Positions 11,209 to 19,816 of a stretch of 64,000 bases of DNA are shown in pieces. The stretch comes from WHTK01 sp963711035. Lineage in GTDB: Bacteria > Chloroflexota > Dehalococcoidia > DSTF01 > WHTK01. The DNA is taken from assembly GCA_963711035.1 (NCBI GenBank), contig CAVQCN010000003.1, positions 310,001-374,000 on the forward strand. Reading direction: 5' to 3'. The translations under genes and the position numbers were made by a program. The notes under the pieces were generated by a model that was not told the DNA's origin, searched no databases, and saw only the letters and a program-made list of their open reading frames with translations. How positions within the stretch are numbered: position 1 is the first letter of the stretch; every line of letters starts with the position of its first letter.

Positions 11209-13713
11209 ATGGCAGACCGATTCGACAAGTTCACAGAGAGAGCGCGCCGGGTTTTAACGCTGGCTCAAGAAGAAGCTCAGCGTTTTAACCACAACTACAT
11301 CGGCACCGAGCACCTCCTCCTCGGCCTCGTGCGCGAGGGGGACGGCGTCGCCGCCAAGGTCCTCAACAACCTGGGCGTCGAGCTGAGCAAGGTACGCTCG
11401 GCTGTCGAGTTCATCATTGGTCGAGGCGAAAAGTCGATCAGTGGTGAAATTGGTCTCACCCCGCGAGCCAAGAAAGTCATCGAACTTGCGGTGGAGGAGG
11501 CGCGACGTCTCAACCACAGCTATATCGGCACGGAGCATCTCCTCCTCGGCCTCGTGCGCGAGGGCGAGGGGATCGCGTTCGGCGTCCTCGAGTCGCTGGG
11601 CGTCAGTCTGGAGCGCGTGCGGACCGAGACGGCCCGTATCCTTTCCCAGAGCACACCGCAGAGCACCAGCACCGGCGGACGCACCAGCACCCGGACGCCC
11701 ACGGTCGACCAGCTTGGTATCGACCTGACGGCGGCCTCGCGCGCCGGCAAGCTGGACCCGGTCATCGGCCGCAGCCGCGAGATCGAGCGGCTGATCCAGA
11801 TCCTCTCGCGGCGCACCAAGAACAACCCGATCCTGATCGGCGAGCCCGGCGTCGGCAAGACGGCCATCGTCGAGGGGCTGGCCCAGCGCATCGTCGCCGG
11901 CGACGTGCCGGAGACGCTGCAGGGCAAGCGCCTGCTTACGCTGGACATCGGCTCGCTCGTCGCCGGTACCAAGTACCGCGGCGAGTTCGAGGAGCGCCTC
12001 AAGAAGGTCATCGAAGAGATCAAAAACTCCGGCAACTGCGTGCTGTTCATCGATGAGATGCACATGCTCGTCGGCGCCGGTGCCGCGGAAGGCGCCGTCG
12101 ACGCGGCCAACATCCTCAAGCCGTCTCTGGCGCGAGGCGAGTTGCAGTGCGTCGGCGCTACTACGCTGGACGACTACCGCAAGCACATCGAGCGCGACTC
12201 CGCGCTGGAGCGGCGCTTGCAGCCCATTCAAGTGGAGGAGCCGAGCGTCGAGGAGACCATCGAGATCCTGAAGGGCGTGCGTGAGCGCTACGAAGATCAC
12301 CACAAGCTGACTATCTCAGATGAGGCTCTCAAGGCCGCGTCCGAGCTGGCCGCCCGTTACGTCTCCGACCGCTTCCTGCCCGACAAGGCCATCGACCTCG
12401 TCGACGAGGCAGCCTCGCACGTGCGCATCCGCAAGTCGGCGACACCGCCGTCCATGCAGGAGGCGCTGCGTGGTCTGGAAAGCCTCCGCAAGGAGAAGGA
12501 CCAGGCGATCGGCGCCCAGCAATACGAGTTCGCAGCGGAACTTCGCGACCGCGAGCTCAAGCTGCAAGAGCGCATCGAGAAGATGGAAGGCGAAGCCCAG
12601 GCCGAGACCGGAGAGCCGTCGCAGGCGCAACCGGCCGCCGGTGAGGCTGGCAAGCCTGTTGTCACCGAAGAGGACATCGCCGAAGTCGTGGCGATGTGGA
12701 CGGGCATTCCCGTCACCCGCATCGCCAGCGAGGAGTCGGAGCGGCTCGTCCACATGGAGGATGCGCTGCGCGCCCGCGTCATCGGCCAAAACGAGGCGAT
12801 CGTCGCGATCAGCAAGGCCGTCCGTCGCTCGCGTGCCGGACTGAAGGACCCGAAGCGCCCCATCGGCGTCTTCCTGTTCCTCGGTCCCACTGGTGTTGGC
12901 AAGACCTTCCTGCCGCGTGTGCTGTCCGAATTCATGTTCGGCAGCGAAGACGCCATGATCCGGCTCGATATGTCCGAGTTCATGGAGAAGCACAACGTCT
13001 CGCGACTGGTTGGCGCTCCTCCCGGCTACGTCGGCTACGACGATGGCGGTCAGCTGACCGACACGGTGCGGCGCAAGTCTTACTGTCTCATCCTGCTGGA
13101 CGAGATCGAGAAGGCGCACCCGGACGTGTTCAACATGCTGCTGCAGGTCTTCGACGACGGCAGTCTGACGGACGCCAAGGGCCGCAAGGTGGACTTCCGC
13201 AACACGATCATCATCATGACGTCCAACGTCGGCTCCGACCTGATCCGGCGTGAGAGCGCTCTTGGTTTCTCCGTGAAGACGGAAGAGGCCAAGACGGAGG
13301 ATCAGCAGTACAAGCGCATGAAGGACAAGGTCACGGAAGAGCTCAAGCGCGTCTTCCGGCCCGAGTTCCTCAACCGCATCGACGCCCAGATCGTGTTCCA
13401 CGCTCTGGCTCGCGAGCACATCCGCTCCATCGTCGACCTGCAGCTGCGCGACGTGGCCAAGAACCTGATGCTCAAGGGCATCAGCATGGAGGTCTCGGAC
13501 GCTACCCGCGACTGGCTGGGCGAGAAGGGCTACGACCCGGTCTTCGGTGCCCGCCCGCTGCGGCGTGTCATCCAGAACGAGATCGAGGACCGTCTCTCGG
13601 AGGCGCTGCTCGAGGGCCGCTTTGAGCCCGGCGACACGGTTCTGATCGACTGCGAAGGCGAGGAGCTCATCCTCACCAAGCAGGAGACGCCGGCCCTTTC
13701 CGGCAGCGCCTAG
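11209..13713 (+). CDS. clpC: ATP-dependent Clp protease ATP-binding subunit ClpC
   Basis: 834 residues. Two Clp N-domain repeats (about 5-70 and 83-147), a first AAA+ module with Walker A GEPGVGKT (211-218), a UVR-type coiled-coil middle region (QYEFAAELRDRE), a second AAA+ module with GPTGVGKT (about 559-566), and the D2-small domain. It unfolds substrates and feeds them to ClpP. The residue after the second Walker A Thr is Phe (KTFLPRVL) where most ClpC have Glu or Leu. No CtsR box or CIRCE element was seen upstream. A strong terminator follows. Confidence 0.96.
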   Translation: MADRFDKFTERARRVLTLAQEEAQRFNHNYIGTEHLLLGLVREGDGVAAKVLNNLGVELSKVRSAVEFIIGRGEKSISGEIGLTPRAKKVIELAVEEARRLNHSYIGTEHLLLGLVREGEGIAFGVLESLGVSLERVRTETARILSQSTPQSTSTGGRTSTRTPTVDQLGIDLTAASRAGKLDPVIGRSREIERLIQILSRRTKNNPILIGEPGVGKTAIVEGLAQRIVAGDVPETLQGKRLLTLDIGSLVAGTKYRGEFEERLKKVIEEIKNSGNCVLFIDEMHMLVGAGAAEGAVDAANILKPSLARGELQCVGATTLDDYRKHIERDSALERRLQPIQVEEPSVEETIEILKGVRERYEDHHKLTISDEALKAASELAARYVSDRFLPDKAIDLVDEAASHVRIRKSATPPSMQEALRGLESLRKEKDQAIGAQQYEFAAELRDRELKLQERIEKMEGEAQAETGEPSQAQPAAGEAGKPVVTEEDIAEVVAMWTGIPVTRIASEESERLVHMEDALRARVIGQNEAIVAISKAVRRSRAGLKDPKRPIGVFLFLGPTGVGKTFLPRVLSEFMFGSEDAMIRLDMSEFMEKHNVSRLVGAPPGYVGYDDGGQLTDTVRRKSYCLILLDEIEKAHPDVFNMLLQVFDDGSLTDAKGRKVDFRNTIIIMTSNVGSDLIRRESALGFSVKTEEAKTEDQQYKRMKDKVTEELKRVFRPEFLNRIDAQIVFHALAREHIRSIVDLQLRDVAKNLMLKGISMEVSDATRDWLGEKGYDPVFGARPLRRVIQNEIEDRLSEALLEGRFEPGDTVLIDCEGEELILTKQETPALSGSA

Positions 13714-13732
13714 CTCGCGCGACAACGTAACC

Positions 13733-13774
13733 AAGAAGAGGCCCCCGAAATCTCCGGGGGCCTCTTCTTTTCGC
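13733..13774 (+). terminator. clpC terminator
   Basis: AAGAAGAGGCCCCCG (13733-13747) pairs perfectly with CGGGGGCCTCTTCTT (13755-13769), followed by TTCG. Confidence 0.9.
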
Positions 13775-13788
13775 GTGACGCACCGCGT

Positions 13789-13891
13789 GTCATTGCGAGC
13801 GACGGAGAAGCAATCCCGTGACGTGGCGTCTTGCACAACGGGGCGGCCGAGACAGTCGCTGTCGCTCCTCGCAAAGACAACCTGGGCCTGA
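13789..13891 (+). repeat. Dispersed palindromic repeat, family A, paired units
   Basis: GTCATTGCGAGCGACGGAGA...CAATC (13789-13815) is followed about 40 nt later by an inverted, degenerate copy ending CTCGCAAAGACAAC. The same unit recurs near 26.99, 29.1-29.25, 42.9, 48.0 and 60.1 kb. The rest of the 13.77-14.18 kb gap holds no convincing gene. Confidence 0.75.
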
Positions 13892-14177
13892 AGGCGGAGG
13901 GGCTCCGCGCGCACGTGGGACTCTCGACGAAGATCGGCAGGGTAGCGGGGCGAAGCCCATGCGCGATGGGCCCGGGAGGTGTCCTCCCAGTTCTCTCCTT
14001 TTTCTCAGGGGTGGCGGTGGGGCAGCGCAGAGCGATGTGGAGCAGACGTGGCGATCACAAGCGAATTAGACACCTGGTCGGCCGGAGGGCCAGTCTCTTG
14101 ACACCGTTCGGAGTGACAGTTGGAAGCAGCCATCTTCGGGAGAGTTCTTGACCGCTGCTGCAGATGGCTGTCGCTCC

Positions 14178-15290
14178 TTAGAGCGTCACCTGTCTATGAC
14201 GCATCACGACGCTCTGCATCAGCCCCACGGCGATGAACACCGTGACGAGCGAGCTGCCGCCCAGGCTGATGAAGGGCAGCGGAATGCCGGTGACCGGGAA
14301 GAGGCGAATGTTGACGCCGATGTTGATGAAGGCCTGGAAGAGGATGAAGATCACCACGCCGATGGCGATGAGCCGGCCGAAAACGTCCTGTGAGATCGAC
14401 GCCGCGCGCAGGCCTCGCATCAGCAGCAGGATGTAGAGCGAGAACAGCACCATGGCGCCGATGAAGCCCAACTCCTCGCCGAGGACGCTGAACACGTAGT
14501 CGGTCGTCTGGGTGCGCAGGTAGTCGAGCTGCGTCTGGGTGCCGTGCAGGAAGCCCTGTCCCAGCAGGCCGCCGGAGCCGACGCTGATTTCGGCTTGCAG
14601 GATGTTGAAGCCGCTGCCCAGGGCGTCGCGGGCAGGGTTGATGAACAGGCTGATACGCTCGCGTTGATAGTCCGTGACGGCAATGATCAGGGCGAAGGGC
14701 GCCATCGCCACCACCATGCCCAGGCTGCCGAGCACGTGGCGCATGTCGGCGCCAGCCATGATTACCATGCCGAGCCAGATGAGCAGGAACACGGAGGCGG
14801 AGCCGAGGTCGGGCTCGGCAAAGACGAGCAGTGCCGGCACGCTGGCGATGACCAGCGAGGTGAGGAAGACGCGCAGGCTCTGAATCTGCTCGTGGTGGTC
14901 GGACAGGTACTTTGCCAGCACGAGAATGATGACCAGCTTGCCGATCTCGGATGGTTGAATCTGCTGGCCGCCGATATCGATCCAGCGTCGCGAGCCATAC
15001 TGGGACGTACCGGCAACCATGACGAACAACAGCGCCGCGATCAGGCCGATGTACATGCCGGCCGAGCCCTGGGCCAGAAACCGGTAGTCGAGTCGCGAGA
15101 CGATGAGGCAGGCGACGATGCCGACCACGGCGAACATCCCCTGGCGTCCCGCCGGGCTGGTGAGCACGCTGCCGGCCTGATGCGTTGTGTAGCTGCCGCT
15201 GTAGATCAGCAGCATGCCGAAGATGGTCAACGCGATCGCCGATGCCATCATGATGTAGTCGAAGGGCCGTCGCTCACGCCAGCTGATCAC
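14178..15290 (-). CDS. rodA: Rod shape-determining peptidoglycan polymerase RodA
   Basis: 370 residues, SEDS family, with about ten membrane helices. Typical motifs: NPARDALGSGFNILQAEISVG, GFLHGTQTQLDYLRTQTTDYVFSVLGEELGF (catalytic region with the conserved Asp/Glu) and the C-terminal GIPLPFISLGGSSL. It polymerises lipid II into glycan strands in the elongasome with the PBP2 encoded just upstream. Its ATG overlaps the mrdA stop by 4 nt (ATGA), showing translational coupling. It is the last gene of the mreBCD-mrdA-rodA operon. Confidence 0.95.
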   Translation of the reverse strand: MISWRERRPFDYIMMASAIALTIFGMLLIYSGSYTTHQAGSVLTSPAGRQGMFAVVGIVACLIVSRLDYRFLAQGSAGMYIGLIAALLFVMVAGTSQYGSRRWIDIGGQQIQPSEIGKLVIILVLAKYLSDHHEQIQSLRVFLTSLVIASVPALLVFAEPDLGSASVFLLIWLGMVIMAGADMRHVLGSLGMVVAMAPFALIIAVTDYQRERISLFINPARDALGSGFNILQAEISVGSGGLLGQGFLHGTQTQLDYLRTQTTDYVFSVLGEELGFIGAMVLFSLYILLLMRGLRAASISQDVFGRLIAIGVVIFILFQAFINIGVNIRLFPVTGIPLPFISLGGSSLVTVFIAVGLMQSVVMRHRQVTL

Positions 15291-17218
15291 GGATTCGCTC
15301 CCGCGGCCGAGTTCTGCTGGTTGAAGTACCAGCTGAGGATCTTCGAGGCGGCCGGCGCCGCGTCAACGCCACCGATGCCCTTCTCGAGGAAGACGACAAT
15401 CGCGACCTGCGGGTTGTCGAACGGCGCGTAACCGGTGAACCAGGCGTGCTCGGGGTAGGTGCCGTCCGGCTTCTTCTCGCCGAACTCCGCCGTGCCGGTC
15501 TTGCCGGCGATGACGACGCTGTCGGAGTGAGCGGCCTCCGCCGCGCCGTTAGCTACCGACTCGTGCATGCCCTCGCGCATGAGATCGAGGTTGCGCGGGT
15601 CGATGCCGAGGTTTCGGCGCACCGGCTGCTGATACGGATTGATGACCTTGCCGTCCGGCGTGTCGATTTCCTTGACCAGATGCGGCTGCAGCAGATCGCC
15701 GCCGTTGGCGACCGCTGCCGTCACGAGCAGCATCTGGATCGGGGTCGTCGCCAGGTAGCCCTGGCCGATACCGAAGGTATAGGTGTCGCCGAGGAGCCAG
15801 TCTTCGCCAAAGGTTGCCTTCTTCCACGCCGGGTCTGGGACGAGGCCCTCTGCCTCGCCGGGCAGGTCGATGCCCGTCTTGTCGCCGAGGCCGAAGCGGC
15901 GCGCCCAGTCGGCTAGCTTCTGCGCGCCGAGGCCCTGGAAGATCTGCTGTCCGTTCTCCGAGTAGCCGCCCGACAGGTAGTAGAAGTAGACGTCCGACGA
16001 CATGGCGACGCCGCGTACGAAGTTCAGCGTGCCGAGCACCGCCCAGTCGCCGAAGCGATACGTGATCGAGGGGTCGTACTCGTTCTGCACGTAGATCGCC
16101 CCTTTGCTCGTGATCGTCGTGTCGGCGGTGGCGATGCCCTCCTGCAGTGCAGCCAGGCCGGTGACCTGTTTGAAGGTACTGCCCGGCGCGTACACCTCGC
16201 TGATCGCGTGGTTGACTAACGGCTTGCCTGGGTTGTCCTCGATCGCCTGCAGCGCGTTCTCGTCGACCGGCCCGCTGAAGATGTTGTTGTCGTACGTCGG
16301 CAGCGAGACCATGCTGAGGATCTCGCCCGTGTGGATGTCGATGACGATGGCGGCGGCGTTGAGCGAATCGCCTTCGTATTCGTGGAGGACGTCCTCCGTC
16401 TCCTTCTGCAGCCCGAGGTCGATGCTAAGCACCACGTTGCTGCCCGGCGTCGCCGGCACCTGGTTGATCACGCTCAGATCTCGGCCGGAAGCGTCCGCCT
16501 CGACCTCGCTTACGCCGGGTTTGCCGCGCAGCGTCGACTCGTAGGAGTACTCGATGCCCGTCTTGCCGATGCGGTCGTTGAGCTGGTAGCCGGCAGTGGC
16601 CAGCGTCTGGTATTCGTCCTCGTTGATCGGGCCCACGTAGCCCAGGATCTCGGAGACGAGTTCGCCCTGGGGGTAATCGCGCGTCGGCTCCACGATGACG
16701 CGCACGCCTGGCAGGTCTGACAGGCGCTCACGCAGCGTGAAGGCCTGCTGCTGGTCGAGGCCGCTCTTGATCACGTCCGGTGTGAACGGGTCGATGGAGT
16801 CGCGCCGCTGGTCGATTTCGTCCTCGATGTTGCCGGCCGGGATACCGGTCAGCTCCTGCAGCTGCAGGGCGATGTCGCTCTGCCTTTCTTTCGGCACGTC
16901 AGCCGCAACGACGGCCGCCGCGAACGTCGCCTTGTTCTCCACCAGGGGGACGCCGTTACGGTCGTAGATCAGGCCCCTGACGGGCAGGATGGCCGTTTCG
17001 CGCAGCCGGTTGTTCTCGGCGCGCTGACGGTACTTGGCGCCGTCGATCAGCTGCATGCGAGCCAGCTGCAGCGTGAGGATGCCGAACATGAAGACGATGA
17101 CGATGCCGAAGAAGAGGACGCGCCGCCGGACGGAGTAGCTGGCCTCCTGGTTCGAGGGTGTCTCTCCTCGCCACGGCTCCGACTTCCACGGCTTGCGACC
17201 GGTCGAAAAGCCGCCCAT
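15287..17218 (-). CDS. mrdA: Penicillin-binding protein 2 (peptidoglycan D,D-transpeptidase)
   Basis: 643 residues. Short cytoplasmic N-terminus, one membrane helix (about 33-52), a PBP dimerisation domain (about 75-250, with VRGLIYDRNGVPLVEN), and a transpeptidase domain with the three class B motifs: SxxK in APGSTFKQV, SSD in AMSSDVYFYYLSGG (the PBP2 form of SxN), and KTG in IAGKTGTAEFG. It cross-links new peptidoglycan during side-wall growth as RodA's partner. The gene begins 18 nt after mreD. Confidence 0.95.
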   Translation of the reverse strand: MGGFSTGRKPWKSEPWRGETPSNQEASYSVRRRVLFFGIVIVFMFGILTLQLARMQLIDGAKYRQRAENNRLRETAILPVRGLIYDRNGVPLVENKATFAAAVVAADVPKERQSDIALQLQELTGIPAGNIEDEIDQRRDSIDPFTPDVIKSGLDQQQAFTLRERLSDLPGVRVIVEPTRDYPQGELVSEILGYVGPINEDEYQTLATAGYQLNDRIGKTGIEYSYESTLRGKPGVSEVEADASGRDLSVINQVPATPGSNVVLSIDLGLQKETEDVLHEYEGDSLNAAAIVIDIHTGEILSMVSLPTYDNNIFSGPVDENALQAIEDNPGKPLVNHAISEVYAPGSTFKQVTGLAALQEGIATADTTITSKGAIYVQNEYDPSITYRFGDWAVLGTLNFVRGVAMSSDVYFYYLSGGYSENGQQIFQGLGAQKLADWARRFGLGDKTGIDLPGEAEGLVPDPAWKKATFGEDWLLGDTYTFGIGQGYLATTPIQMLLVTAAVANGGDLLQPHLVKEIDTPDGKVINPYQQPVRRNLGIDPRNLDLMREGMHESVANGAAEAAHSDSVVIAGKTGTAEFGEKKPDGTYPEHAWFTGYAPFDNPQVAIVVFLEKGIGGVDAAPAASKILSWYFNQQNSAAGANP

Positions 17219-17236
17219 CAGCGGGCCTTCGCTCCG

Positions 17237-17737
17237 TTACGCATAGTAGCTCGCCCGCCTTGGCTCGCCCTTCGTTGCGCGCAGGATGGCGTAGATCGGC
17301 ACCAGGATCACGACGTTGAGCAGCGTGCTGGGGATGATCGAATGCGTGAACGCCACCATCCAGCTACCCGCCTGCCCATCGATGGTGAAGACGAGCAGGT
17401 AGACCAGGTTGTAGACGACGGTCATGACCACGGTGAAAAGTGCCGTGAGGGGGAAGCCGGTCTCGCTCAGGCGGCTGCCGCGCACGTCGTGCAGCAGCGC
17501 CAGCGGCGCCAGCGCCAGCAGCGCCGTGCCCATCGGCGCCGAGTCGACCAGGCCGAGCAGGATTCCCGCGATCGGGATGAAGAGGAAGGCTTCTCTGTCG
17601 CCGCGCACCATCAACCAGGCTACCAGTAATACGAGCGTCGGGTTGGGCTGCAGCCCGCCGATGCGGAACATCGGCAGGACCGACGCCTCGAAGGTCGCGG
17701 AGAGCAGCAGGAGCACGGGGCCGACGTAGTAGCTCAC
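17237..17737 (-). CDS. mreD: Rod shape-determining protein MreD
   Basis: 166 residues, strongly hydrophobic with five to six predicted membrane helices and the family pattern RIGGLQPNPTLVLLVAW near the N-terminus. MreD is a membrane partner of MreC in the elongasome. It overlaps the mreC stop by 4 nt, and position in the operon supports the call as much as the weakly conserved sequence does. Confidence 0.9.
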   Translation of the reverse strand: MSYYVGPVLLLLSATFEASVLPMFRIGGLQPNPTLVLLVAWLMVRGDREAFLFIPIAGILLGLVDSAPMGTALLALAPLALLHDVRGSRLSETGFPLTALFTVVMTVVYNLVYLLVFTIDGQAGSWMVAFTHSIIPSTLLNVVILVPIYAILRATKGEPRRASYYA

Positions 17738-18525
17738 GGCCCCGTTACCTTGTTCGGCAGGAAGCTCGTCATCACCAGCACGGACTCGAGGCGCGAGAGG
17801 CTGGCCAGCGGCTCGACGGAGACCTGGCGGAAGAGGTCCTGCGGGTTGCCGCTGACGCCGGTCACCTTGCCGAGGACAAGGCCCTCGGGGTAGGTGCCGC
17901 CGATGCCGGAGGTGAGCACCGTATCGCCGTTGTTGACGGTCGACTCCTGCGTGACGAACTCCATGCTCATCTTGTGGTTGTAGCTGCCCGCGACGACGCC
18001 CTGAGCGCGCGATTCGAGGACGAGGCCGGCGACGGCGCTATCGACGTCGGTGACTAACGTGACCCAAGAGTGGCTGCTGTCCACCTCGGTGACGGTGCCG
18101 ACCAGCGTCTTGCCCTCGGTCACGACAGGCATGCCGACTTTGATGCCGTCGCCGCTGCCCAGGTTGATTGCGACGAGGTCGCGCAGGTTGTTCGTCGAAC
18201 GGGCGTAAACCTTGGCGACAGCGAACTGCTGGTCGGAGAGCTGCGTCTTGACGTCGAGCAGGCCGGCCAGCTGGTCGCGCTCTACGGCTTCTTCCTGCAG
18301 ACGCGCGACTTCGGCGTTGAGGCGCTCGTTTTCGGCGCGCAGGCTATCGTTCTCGGCGGTCAGGTCGCGCACGTCGCCGTAGTTGGCAACGGTGTCGGCG
18401 ATCGGACGGGCGATCGAGCGGAGCGCGGATTCGAGGGGGGAGAGGAAAATATAGGAGACGTCCTCGAGTGGACGAAGCAAGCCAAGACCAGAAAATGCGA
18501 GGAGCACCAACCCCGCCCCCATCAC
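17734..18525 (-). CDS. mreC: Rod shape-determining protein MreC
   Basis: At least 263 residues: N-terminal membrane helix, coiled coil about 50-85 (LTAENDSLRAENERLNAEVARLQEE), then the double beta-barrel MreC domain (DLVAINLGSGDGIKVGMPVV, SGIGGTYPEGLVLGKVTGV). It is a periplasmic scaffold linking MreB to PBP2/RodA. The start is uncertain. The first in-frame standard start is GTG 18525, but a perfect GAGGAGG lies further up (18573-18567) and the hydrophobic N-terminus stays open across it, with only CTG codons available near that SD. Confidence 0.9.
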   Translation of the reverse strand: MMGAGLVLLAFSGLGLLRPLEDVSYIFLSPLESALRSIARPIADTVANYGDVRDLTAENDSLRAENERLNAEVARLQEEAVERDQLAGLLDVKTQLSDQQFAVAKVYARSTNNLRDLVAINLGSGDGIKVGMPVVTEGKTLVGTVTEVDSSHSWVTLVTDVDSAVAGLVLESRAQGVVAGSYNHKMSMEFVTQESTVNNGDTVLTSGIGGTYPEGLVLGKVTGVSGNPQDLFRQVSVEPLASLSRLESVLVMTSFLPNKVTGP

Positions 18526-18612
18526 ACTCGCAAACCAGGCGGCAGTCCTTGCTGTCAGAAGCAGAACCTCCTCGGGGGTAGCCGCCCCAAGGGCAGGCTG
18601 GGTAGTGGGGTG

Positions 18613-19677
18613 TTAGCGCGGCGGCTTGCGCGCGGCGAGCGCTGCATGCACTTTCGCCAGCATGCGGGCCTCTTCCAGAACCTCGCCACAGCCGCGGACG
18701 ACGCTGGTCAGCGGGTCGTCTGCCACGTAGACGGGGAACTTGGTCTCCTGCTGCAGGCGCCGGTCCAGGCCGCGGAGCAATGCGCCACCGCCGGCCAGGC
18801 AGATGCCTTTGAACATGAGGTCCGCGACGAGCTCCGGCGGCGTCACTTCGATCGCCAGCCGCACCGACTCGATGATCTGGCCGACGGGGCCGGAAAGTGC
18901 ATCCCGAATTTCCACGGTACTGACCTCGACGGCCTTCGGCAAGCCCGTCGCCAGGTCGCGGCCGCGAATCTCGATCGTCTCTTCCATCTCAAGTGGGTAG
19001 GCAGAGCCGGCAGAAATCTTAATCTCTTCAGCGGTGCGCTCGCCGATCACCATGTTGTGGACCTGGCGAGCGTAAGAAATGATCTCCTGGTCCATCTCGT
19101 CGCCGGCGGTACGGATCGAATGGCTCTCGACGATGCCGCCGAGGGCGATGACCGCAACCTCGGTTGTGCCGCCGCCGATGTCGACGATCATGCAGCCGGA
19201 CGGGTCCATGATCGGCAGGCCGGAGCCGATCGCAGCCGCCATCGGTTCCTCGATCAGGTATGCCTCGCGTGCGCCGGCGTTGAGAGCCGCGTCATGCACG
19301 GCGCGCTTCTCGACCTCGGTCACGCCGCTGGGGATGCCGATAACGACACGCGGGCGCGGAATGCCGAAGCCGTAGCGCTCGTGCACGCTGCGAATGAAGT
19401 AGTGGAGCATACGCTCCGTGACGTGAAAGTCGGAGATGACGCCGTCTTTCAGAGGCCGTACAGCGATGATGTTGGCCGGCGTGCGGCCCACCATGCGCTT
19501 GGCCTCGGCGCCGATCGCGAGGACCTTCTTGGTCACGCGATCGATGGCGACGACGCTGGGTTCGTCGATAACGATGCCACGGCCCTTGACCATGACGAGG
19601 GTGTTGGCTGTGCCAAGGTCTATCCCAACGTCGTGAGAAAAGAGCCCGAGAAAGGAGCTAATCGGGTTGAAGGCCAT
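18613..19677 (-). CDS. mreB: Rod shape-determining protein MreB
   Basis: 354 residues of the actin-like MreB family. Phosphate-1 loop DVGIDLGTANTLV (about 16-28), SGVTEVEKRAV, phosphate-2 MIVDIGGGTTEVAVI and adenosine motif LAGGGALLRGLDRRL. It forms ATP-driven filaments that orient wall synthesis. First gene of the operon, behind a near-perfect sigma-70-type promoter. Together with PBP2 and RodA it argues that this cell makes peptidoglycan and is rod-shaped, unlike wall-less Dehalococcoides. Confidence 0.97.
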   Translation of the reverse strand: MAFNPISSFLGLFSHDVGIDLGTANTLVMVKGRGIVIDEPSVVAIDRVTKKVLAIGAEAKRMVGRTPANIIAVRPLKDGVISDFHVTERMLHYFIRSVHERYGFGIPRPRVVIGIPSGVTEVEKRAVHDAALNAGAREAYLIEEPMAAAIGSGLPIMDPSGCMIVDIGGGTTEVAVIALGGIVESHSIRTAGDEMDQEIISYARQVHNMVIGERTAEEIKISAGSAYPLEMEETIEIRGRDLATGLPKAVEVSTVEIRDALSGPVGQIIESVRLAIEVTPPELVADLMFKGICLAGGGALLRGLDRRLQQETKFPVYVADDPLTSVVRGCGEVLEEARMLAKVHAALAARKPPR

Positions 19678-19714
19678 GCCACCCCGCCTTCAGTTCAAAT
19701 AAGAAGCCGCCGCA

Positions 19715-19743
19715 ATTATAACCGAGGCATCTATTGAGGTCAA
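19715..19743 (-). promoter_or_regulatory. Promoter of the mre-mrdA-rodA operon
   Basis: On the minus strand TTGACC (19743-19738), 17-nt gap, TATAAT (19720-19715); the leader to the mreB ATG is about 30 nt. Confidence 0.85.
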
Positions 19744-19816
19744 AGAACTGCTAACTCGACGTAACGATTCTGGCACAAGCTATTCAAAGCATAAACTGGC
19801 ATGCGCCGCCACGAAC

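Noticed and set aside
12316..13914. 532-residue minus-strand ORF opposite clpC
   Set aside because: Low-complexity Leu/Asp/Arg-rich translation with no domain; an antisense shadow of a GC-rich gene that is itself certain.
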